Assembly (NCBI GenBank): GCA_046756985.1
Contig: JBHHXG010000026.1
Coordinates: 1 to 21,605, forward strand
From: JBHHXG01 sp046756985
Lineage (GTDB): Bacteria; Pseudomonadota; Zetaproteobacteria; Mariprofundales; Mariprofundaceae
Reading direction: 5' to 3'
Length of the DNA: 21,605 nt
Shown here: positions 16,416 through 21,605 of the stretch, in pieces
How positions within the stretch are numbered: position 1 is the first letter of the stretch
Layout of the letters: each line of letters starts with the position of its first letter
Translations under genes and position numbers: made by a program
The notes under the pieces: model-generated
What the model was told of the DNA's origin: nothing
Database searches by the model: none
Seen by the model: the letters and a program-made list of their open reading frames with translations, nothing else

Positions 16416-17462
16416 TTATTCGCTGGAAGCCGGCAGGGCAGGGATTTCCACATCAATAGACGGACCGCTCAGGCTTTGCAGAAAAGCGATCAGCTGCCGT
16501 ATTTCATCTGCATTTAAATGCAAGGGTTCAAGTGGGTTGTTATCGGCAGGCCGTTCGCCGCCCTGATTATAGAAATGAATGACTTCCAGCAGCGTTTTTT
16601 TGCTTCCCGTATGCATATATGGAGAGGTTCTGACGATCTGTCTCAGTCCGGGAGTTCTGAATGCATTATGGTCTTCCGGGTTGCCGGTTACTTCAATATG
16701 GCCCGGATCAACACTGTTCAGCCCCGTGTTATGGTAGCGGAAATCACTGAAATAAGGCGGTGCGTGGCAGGTGATGCACTTTGCCTTGCCGATAAATATC
16801 TGGAAGCCGGCCCTGGCTTCATCGGTAAGTGATGACTCGTTTTCATTGACCCAATGGTCAAATGCCGTATCCCGTATCACAATGGTGCGAACAAAGGTGG
16901 CCAGCGCTTGTGCAATATGCCTTGTGGTGAACTGATCTGTATCAAACAGCTGATGGAATTGTCTGCGATATGCGTCCATAGCCCGAATTCGGGCTATAAT
17001 TTCCCTGTCTGTCTGCAAGGGCATATCAACCCGTGAAGTCAGATGTTGCTCAATGGCTTCTTCCAGTGTTTTTGCCCGTCCGTCCCAGAAAAACGATGTG
17101 CTGTAGGCGATATTAATCAGGCTGGGAGTATGGCGCACCAGGGCTTGATGTGTTCGCCTTGTTCGCGGCAGTGCATCGGCCCAGCCGAGCCCGGGATGAT
17201 GGCAACTTGCGCATGAGACCGAACGGCTAGCGCTGATTCGCGGCTCGAAAAACAGCTGCCGGCCCAGTTCGACTTTCTCATCAGAATAGGGGTTGGTGTC
17301 GGGAAAGACAGGAGCTGACAGTTTCCATATCGACAGGTCTGGCACAGGTTGATTCTTGGTCTGGACATCATTTTCTGTTGCGCACACCAATGTTGGCAAC
17401 AGCATCAGGTACAGAACAAGGCATGCATGGGCGGTGCACAAGCGTGTCATTGCGTATTTCAA
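16416..17462 (-). CDS. MauG-like di-haem cytochrome c peroxidase, periplasmic
   Basis: 348 aa from a TTG at 17462 that has GGAGG 5 nt upstream; the ATG at 17450 (344 aa) has no such site. The N-terminus is a signal peptide (hydrophobic LVLYLMLLPTLV, then CATEN). Two c-type haem motifs are seen: CASCH (84-88), followed by HPGLGWAD, and CITCH (229-233). Other family features are ELGRQLFFEPRIS, FWDGRAKTLEEA, RIRAMDAYRRQF and SPYMHTG near the C-terminus, then FYNQGG and a terminal ELI/FLQSLSG-like helix. Members reduce hydrogen peroxide or, as in MauG, oxidise other proteins; the role here is inferred as peroxide handling. It lies 112 nt downstream of queC on the same strand and ends close to the opposing tRNA-Glu. 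Confidence 0.92.
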   Translation of the reverse strand: MKYAMTRLCTAHACLVLYLMLLPTLVCATENDVQTKNQPVPDLSIWKLSAPVFPDTNPYSDEKVELGRQLFFEPRISASRSVSCASCHHPGLGWADALPRTRRTHQALVRHTPSLINIAYSTSFFWDGRAKTLEEAIEQHLTSRVDMPLQTDREIIARIRAMDAYRRQFHQLFDTDQFTTRHIAQALATFVRTIVIRDTAFDHWVNENESSLTDEARAGFQIFIGKAKCITCHAPPYFSDFRYHNTGLNSVDPGHIEVTGNPEDHNAFRTPGLRQIVRTSPYMHTGSKKTLLEVIHFYNQGGERPADNNPLEPLHLNADEIRQLIAFLQSLSGPSIDVEIPALPASSE

Positions 17463-17574
17463 ATCAGCCTCCGCAGCTTTGTTACGCTCCCTGCCTGTCC
17501 CCTGGAAACCGATATTAACAGGCTGGGGGCATTTGAAAAGGCTGTTGGACAGAGTGCTTCCGGTGGGCTCAAGT

Positions 17575-18264
17575 CTAATCCGGATAGATGAGCGGATCGG
17601 CCTTCGATAATGCGGCAAAGCCTTGTCTGCGGAACCGGCACGAATCACACTGGCCGCAGGGAGCGCCGTCGGGCAGAGGATCGTAGCAGGAGTGTGTCAG
17701 GCGATAATCAAGGCCAAGTTTTAACCCCAGAGCAATGATTTCAGATTTACTCATTTGAATGAGCGGGGTGGAGATATTCAGGGAGGTCCCTTCAACACCT
17801 GCCTTGGTGCCCAGCAGAGCCGCTCTTTCGAAGGCGGCGAAAAATTCCGGCCGGCAGTCAGGGTAGCCGGAGTAATCAATAATATTGGCGCCGATGACGA
17901 GCTGCGTGGCTCCGATTGTTTCCGCCAGACCGGCAGCAAGGGAAAGAAAAATCAGATTACGGGCCGGTACATAGGTCACGGGAATGTTGCCGTCATCCTG
18001 CCGGTTCTTCGGCACGTCCACATTGTCTGTCAGGGCTGAATGACCGATTGTCGTCAGATCAACGACAATGACGCGATGATTGCGAATACCCAGCGATGTG
18101 GCGACATCGGCAGCCGCCTTCAGTTCAACCCGGTGCCGCTGGCCATAATCAAAGGCGACGGTGTGGCAATGCCAGCCTTTCTCTCTGACTGCCCAGGCCA
18201 GCGCCGTGCTGGAGTCCAGGCCTCCCGATAAAAGCGCAACGGCTCTGGTTGTTTGGTCCGTCAT
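17575..18264 (-). CDS. queC: 7-cyano-7-deazaguanine synthase QueC
   Basis: 229 aa. QueC converts 7-carboxy-7-deazaguanine to preQ0 with ATP and ammonia, the step after QueE in queuosine synthesis. Hallmarks are the PP-loop SGGLDSS (13-19), FDYGQRHRVEL, YVPARNLIFLSLAAGLAE, IGANIIDYSGYPDCRPEF and a zinc-binding set C193, C203, C206 and C209 in HSCYDPLPDGAPCGQCDSC. Length is typical. The ATG overlaps the queE stop as ATGA, so the two consecutive enzymes are translationally coupled. Confidence 0.97.
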   Translation of the reverse strand: MTDQTTRAVALLSGGLDSSTALAWAVREKGWHCHTVAFDYGQRHRVELKAAADVATSLGIRNHRVIVVDLTTIGHSALTDNVDVPKNRQDDGNIPVTYVPARNLIFLSLAAGLAETIGATQLVIGANIIDYSGYPDCRPEFFAAFERAALLGTKAGVEGTSLNISTPLIQMSKSEIIALGLKLGLDYRLTHSCYDPLPDGAPCGQCDSCRFRRQGFAALSKADPLIYPD

Positions 18265-18929
18265 ACGCCGCTTGTCTCCGCACCCCAGATATATTTATGT
18301 TGCTGCAGTTGCAGGCGAACGGGAAGACGGTCCTCCAGTATCCACCGGCTCAGTTCGTGCGCTTCAAGCCGTTCCCATGCCGGAGACATGAGAACAGGCA
18401 GATCTGGCCTGAACAGCTGGTGTTCATGCATACACTCAACAGCCCAGTCATAGTCTTTTTTACCTGTCAGTACGAACTTGATTTCATCTCCGACTTTCAT
18501 CTGAGTCAGGTTATCCCAGCGGTTGTGCTTCACTTCTCCACTGCCAGGCGTTTTGATATCCAGAATACGGCGGATGGCAGGGTGAACAGGGGTAATATCA
18601 TAGACGCCGGATGTTTCAAGCTGAACCATGGGCAGGGTTTCGGCTAGCTGCTCAAGCAGAGGCAGGCAGTTTCGCTGTGCCAGTGGCTCGCCGCCTGTCA
18701 CCAGTGTCAGGGGCAGTCCTCGTTGTCTGATACTTTCGGTGACAGCATCTATGTCCATTGCTTCGCCGCTATCGAGAGGAATGGCCTGCGGCGTGTCGCA
18801 ATAAATACAGTGGAGGGGGCAGCCGGCCAGACGGACAAAGGTGCAGGGGGTGCCGGCAAGCGTGCTTTCCCCCTGAATGCTGTCATAGATCTCATATATA
18901 CGGACAGTAGAAGGATTTTTCAGAGCTAT
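18261..18929 (-). CDS. queE: 7-carboxy-7-deazaguanine synthase QueE (non-canonical start)
   Basis: A radical-SAM enzyme that makes 7-carboxy-7-deazaguanine from carboxytetrahydropterin. The reading frame from a TAA at 18935-18933 contains IYEIYDSIQGES, then LAGTPCTFVRLAGC and the cluster motif C-x3-C-x2-C in GCPLHCIYCDT, then VTGGEPLAQ, VQLETSG and WDNLTQMKVGDEIKFV. The first in-frame ATG (18758) falls after the catalytic cysteines, so it cannot be the true start. No ATG, GTG or TTG exists before them. The most likely start is ATA 18929 (222 aa), with AGAGGA at good distance, overlapping the cpoB stop as ATAG; CTG 18923 is the alternative. Gene identity is secure; the start is unresolved. Confidence 0.9.
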   Translation of the reverse strand: MALKNPSTVRIYEIYDSIQGESTLAGTPCTFVRLAGCPLHCIYCDTPQAIPLDSGEAMDIDAVTESIRQRGLPLTLVTGGEPLAQRNCLPLLEQLAETLPMVQLETSGVYDITPVHPAIRRILDIKTPGSGEVKHNRWDNLTQMKVGDEIKFVLTGKKDYDWAVECMHEHQLFRPDLPVLMSPAWERLEAHELSRWILEDRLPVRLQLQQHKYIWGAETSGV

Positions 18930-19723
18930 TTTTTAGTCCTCTTTCCCAGCTTGTAGAGTTCGATGCGGGCATGTTCCGCTGCTGTACTGTCCGGATACTC
19001 CCGCGTCAGGCGCTGAAATACCGCTTTCGCGTCACCTGGACGCTTCAGCTCCTGATATACCTTGCCGAGCTTGAATAATGCGGCGGCATGTTTGCCACTT
19101 TTTGGATAATCGGTGACAACTTTTTGAAAAGGGCGGATTGCTTTATCCGGTTTATGTTGTGCGTAATAACTTTCTCCCAGCCAATACAATGCCTGGTCGG
19201 TGTATTCGCCATCCGGATATTTGACAGTCAGCAAGGCGAAGGCCGCGGCGGCTTCGTCATAACGGCCGCTTTTTAAGGCAAGGTAGGCTGCCGTATAGCT
19301 GTTTTCCTCGCTTTCAGGTGGAGGCTGAGGCGGGCTCTGGATGCTCTTGGTGATGGACGATTCAATGCGGTCCAGTTTCTTTATCAGCTTGGGTTCTTTT
19401 GCGGGGGCAGGCTTGCGGCTTGCCTGTTTAGGTTTTGCTACAAGCGACTTTTTCAGGCGCTCAAAGCTGGCTGAAAGCGCCTGCACTTCTGCTTCCTGGC
19501 GCCGTGTCTGGTTCTCAAGCCCGGCCAGGCGTTGTGACAGGGTCTCAACGAATGCTTGGGTCTCGGTTTGTTTGCTTTGTATCTGGGCAAGCGATTGCCT
19601 GATGGCAGCGCTGTCCTGTTGCCACTGCTCTGCCTGTTTTCCTGCACATCCAGCCAGCGTCAGGCAGCCCACAAAGACAACGGCCATCGGGAATCCCGAT
19701 GGCCGTCGAAGATTATCCGGCAA
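18926..19723 (-). CDS. cpoB: Cell division coordinator CpoB (YbgF), TPR protein
   Basis: About 265 aa from TTG 19723 or 253 aa from ATG 19687. CpoB links Tol-Pal-driven outer-membrane constriction with peptidoglycan synthesis in the periplasm. A signal sequence ends in lipobox LAGC, so it may be lipidated, unlike E. coli CpoB. A coiled-coil segment rich in Gln and Glu follows (the trimerisation region), then a Lys/Pro/Ala linker, then three TPRs (AYLALKSGRYDEAAAAF, ALYWLGESYYAQHKPDKAI, ALFKLGKVYQELKRPGDA). ATG 19687 leaves an uncharged signal of only 14 residues; the TTG adds a basic n-region (NLRR), so I prefer it, although GGGA stands 6 nt before the ATG. A perfect hairpin covers the ATG. 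It follows pal directly. Confidence 0.9.
   Translation of the reverse strand: MPDNLRRPSGFPMAVVFVGCLTLAGCAGKQAEQWQQDSAAIRQSLAQIQSKQTETQAFVETLSQRLAGLENQTRRQEAEVQALSASFERLKKSLVAKPKQASRKPAPAKEPKLIKKLDRIESSITKSIQSPPQPPPESEENSYTAAYLALKSGRYDEAAAAFALLTVKYPDGEYTDQALYWLGESYYAQHKPDKAIRPFQKVVTDYPKSGKHAAALFKLGKVYQELKRPGDAKAVFQRLTREYPDSTAAEHARIELYKLGKRTKK
19680..19706 (-). other. Perfect 12-bp hairpin covering the cpoB ATG
   Basis: ACGGCCATCGGG (19680-19691) and CCCGATGGCCGT (19695-19706) are exact reverse complements around a 3-nt loop. On the minus strand the 3' arm contains the ATG at 19687-19685 and is followed by TTGTCTTTG, which is only partly T-rich. It could be a weak terminator or attenuator after pal, a translation-blocking structure, or an RNA processing site. 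Confidence 0.6.
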
Positions 19724-19727
19724 CAGA

Positions 19728-20210
19728 TTACTTGCGGGTAACAATATCCGCACGGCGGTTCTGTGCCCAGCAGGCCTCCCCGCTACCGGTGCATGCCGGC
19801 TGTTCCTCACCGAATGACACTGTATCGATACTCGAAGCGCTTGCACCCTTCGAGACAAGGTAATCCTTGACGCTGTCGGAACGGCGCTGGCCTAGCGCCA
19901 GATTATACTCCCGGCTGCCACGCTCATCACAGTTACCTTCGATGGTTACGGACATGTCAGGGTGATCGCCCATCCACACTGCCCAATGATTCAGTAAGGA
20001 TTCAGATGCTTCATCAAGCGCAGAGCTGTCAAAGGCGAAATAGACTGAGTTCGAACCCGGTGCTGCTTTATGTGCCTTGACGACTTGTTTGACGACCGGT
20101 GTCGAATCGATCATCTTGCTGGACGTATCCTCGACTTCTTTCTTGGCGCAGCCGGAAAACAGCAAGCCTGCCGCTGCCAGTGCCATGATGGTAAGTTTAA
20201 AATATTGCAT
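19728..20210 (-). CDS. pal: Peptidoglycan-associated lipoprotein Pal
   Basis: 160 aa from ATG 20210, preceded by GGGAGAGAG. Pal is an outer-membrane lipoprotein that binds peptidoglycan and TolB. The lipobox LFSGC makes Cys21 the lipidated residue. A linker to about residue 50 leads to an OmpA-like domain: VYFAFDSSALDE, then the diaminopimelate-contacting NCDERGSREYNLALGQRRSD and a C-terminal AQNRRADI. Upstream in-frame codons (to 20261) lack family character. A Cys pair (CTGSGEAC) near the C-terminus might form a disulfide. It lies between tolB and cpoB in the usual order. Confidence 0.97.
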   Translation of the reverse strand: MQYFKLTIMALAAAGLLFSGCAKKEVEDTSSKMIDSTPVVKQVVKAHKAAPGSNSVYFAFDSSALDEASESLLNHWAVWMGDHPDMSVTIEGNCDERGSREYNLALGQRRSDSVKDYLVSKGASASSIDTVSFGEEQPACTGSGEACWAQNRRADIVTRK

Positions 20211-20249
20211 GTTAGTCTCTCTCCCTTGGTATGTCTTGGTATCGGCAGT

Positions 20250-20278
20250 ATTTAATACCATAGATTGGAATCTGTCTA
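20250..20278 (-). promoter_or_regulatory. Candidate sigma-70 promoter of pal
   Basis: On the minus strand TAGACA (20278-20273, 5 of 6 to the -35 consensus) and TTAAAT (20255-20250, 4 of 6 to the -10) are 17 bp apart, in the gap between tolB and pal. A small palindrome AGATTCCAATCT lies between the two hexamers, and a direct repeat ATACCAAG occurs twice just downstream, so regulation is possible. It would let pal be transcribed independently of tolB. Confidence 0.4.
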
Positions 20279-20300
20279 GAGTTGAATATGGATGCAGTGG

Positions 20301-21563
20301 CTATCGTGACCATGTCGCATCGGAGGCGTCAATATTGGTGGGTGTGATGGCTTCAGCCTTCCCTCCCCAGCTGGGAACACGGAAAACCTGCCGGATACCT
20401 CGATTTTCGGCGGAAAACAGCAGCATTTGTCCGTTTGGCGACCATGCAGGCGATTCAATGCGGTTGCCAGTGGCCAGATAACGGATGTCGCTGCCGTCTA
20501 TACGCACCGTGGCCAGTGCATAAGCCCAGTTTTTTAGCGTAATAAAGGCAATCCGGTCACCGTGGGGGGCCCAGACGGGTGATGTATTATAGCTGGCCTC
20601 CAGACTGATGCGTTCGGCCTTTCCGCCTGAAAGAGGTTTCCGGTAGATCTGCGGCGTGCCATTTCGATTGCTGGTAAAAGCAAGCCACTTTCCATCCGGC
20701 GACCATGTGGGCGTCGTATCGATACCCGGATGCGAGGTGAACTGACGCCAGCGTTTGAGTTTCAGATCATAAATATGAATTTCAGTGTTGCCGGTGTGTG
20801 AGAGCGCAGCAGCCACAAATCGCCCGTCCGGGGAGAACTCCGGCGTACTGTTCAGGCCCGGAAAGTTGCCGAAGGCCGTCCTTGTTCCGGCATGCAGGTC
20901 GAACAGTTCCAGCCTCGGGCGATTGCCCACATATGTATTCAATGCTACAAGACGGCCGTCCGGCGACCAGTCCGGAGAAAGCAGCAGCGTAAAGTTCTTG
21001 CCGATTACCTGACGGTTGGCTCCGTCCTGATCCATGTAAACAAGATCAGAAAATTTACCCCGCTTCTGAACAAACAGGATATGACTGCCGAAATGTCCCT
21101 GGATCCCGGTTACCGTCTGATAGATATGATTGGCGATGTGGTGCGCCAATTGACGCAATTCGCTGTCTGCTGCCTGAAATATCTTCGTGGATAGCAGCTG
21201 GCTGCGGAATGGGTCGTGCACCTGCACCTCTGCCTGCCAACCTGCTTCCTGGGGCGTCAGCCTGCATAACGCCAGCACATCTGCACCGATAATACGCCAG
21301 TCCCCATAATCCACTTGCTGGAGCGCCTCGTCCACCCGCGCCAGAAAGCTCAGCGGATCAAGCGCTGCAAACGACTGGCTTATAGTGAGATCGTTTTCAA
21401 CGATATCATGCAGTCGGCGCTGTTCTGTTTCATATTTAACATTGGCATCGACCATCCAGGCCAGTTGCAACGGGCGATAATCGGATTGATAAATGTCAAA
21501 TTCGGCTGCCTGCACGGTCCAGCTCAGGCAATAGGTCAGCAGCAATGTGAGGGTCAGGCGCAT
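20301..21563 (-). CDS. tolB: Tol-Pal system protein TolB
   Basis: 420 aa from ATG 21563; the frame is open to a TTG at 21599, but the signal peptide begins at the ATG (MRLTLTLLLTYCLSWTVQA, cleaved before AEF). TolB is a periplasmic protein that contacts Pal and TolA. The N-terminal alpha/beta domain runs to about residue 165 (RIIGADVLALCRL, LLSTKIFQA, AHHIANHIYQTVTG). A beta-propeller follows, with repeated blades of the form W/F-SPDGR: DWSPDGRLVALN, EFSPDGRFVAAAL, TWSPDGKWLAFTSNR, VWAPHGDRIAFI and AWSPNGQMLLFSA. Length fits (E. coli 430). tolA, tolR and tolQ would lie upstream beyond the window edge. Confidence 0.97.
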   Translation of the reverse strand: MRLTLTLLLTYCLSWTVQAAEFDIYQSDYRPLQLAWMVDANVKYETEQRRLHDIVENDLTISQSFAALDPLSFLARVDEALQQVDYGDWRIIGADVLALCRLTPQEAGWQAEVQVHDPFRSQLLSTKIFQAADSELRQLAHHIANHIYQTVTGIQGHFGSHILFVQKRGKFSDLVYMDQDGANRQVIGKNFTLLLSPDWSPDGRLVALNTYVGNRPRLELFDLHAGTRTAFGNFPGLNSTPEFSPDGRFVAAALSHTGNTEIHIYDLKLKRWRQFTSHPGIDTTPTWSPDGKWLAFTSNRNGTPQIYRKPLSGGKAERISLEASYNTSPVWAPHGDRIAFITLKNWAYALATVRIDGSDIRYLATGNRIESPAWSPNGQMLLFSAENRGIRQVFRVPSWGGKAEAITPTNIDASDATWSR

Positions 21564-21605
21564 GGCGTGCTTTCTAGCGGCAGCAGCCTCTGAAAACAAG
21601 GCATA

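Noticed and set aside
21564..21605. 3' end of tolA at the window edge
   Set aside because: The 42 nt available give short frames ending near tolB, but too little sequence to recognise a TolA C-terminus.

Overview
The window comes from a Gram-negative proteobacterium. It carries the tail of a tol-pal cluster (tolB, pal, cpoB), lipoprotein signals, the cmoA/cmoB tRNA-modification pair, GltB/GltD glutamate synthase and a DUF2062 membrane protein. Base composition looks moderately G+C-rich, except that nhaA is visibly richer in A+T. I cannot fix the class from the sequence; a marine or iron-oxidising proteobacterium (for example a zetaproteobacterium) is only a guess. There are no insertion sequences, prophage genes, CRISPR arrays or rRNA genes. 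The window is mostly chromosomal housekeeping DNA.

Layout. Positions 100-3965 (+): a DUF2062 membrane protein, a secreted EF-hand protein with a strong terminator, a fructosamine-kinase-like gene overlapping a HIT-domain gene, then a promoter-driven pair resembling Pseudomonas PA2779/PA2778 (a small exported single-span protein and a C39-like cysteine peptidase lipoprotein with TPRs). Positions 3987-6970 (-): nhaA, cmoA and cmoB; the last two overlap by 4 nt and make the cmo5U wobble modification. Positions 7244-13584 (-): gltB and gltD overlapping, a terminator, then a 69-aa PhnA/YjdM-like protein. A NuoE-like [2Fe-2S] gene runs divergently from gltB at 13821-14288 (+). Positions 14342-16057 (-): an SDR oxidoreductase and a PHP-type histidinol phosphatase, separated by an inverted-repeat-bounded intergenic element. 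tRNA-Lys(TTT) and tRNA-Glu(TTC) lie at 16187-16391 (+). Positions 16416-21563 (-): tolB, pal, cpoB, queE, queC and a MauG-like di-haem cytochrome c peroxidase.

How the genes fit together. TolB, Pal and CpoB serve outer-membrane constriction and its coupling to peptidoglycan synthesis. QueE and QueC make the queuosine precursor; with CmoA and CmoB, two tRNA wobble-base pathways sit in one window. GltB and GltD assimilate ammonium.

The most interesting signals are: (a) the PA2779/PA2778-like pair, where the small exported protein carries a double-glycine site (LPAGG) just before a hydrophobic C-terminal segment and its neighbour is a C39-like peptidase on the same side of the membrane, which suggests a protease-substrate pair; (b) a textbook intrinsic terminator lying inside the signal-peptide codons of that peptidase; (c) queE, which has no ATG, GTG or TTG start able to include its radical-SAM cysteines; (d) a 12-bp perfect hairpin covering the ATG of cpoB; (e) a roughly 100-bp intergenic element with imperfect terminal inverted repeats.
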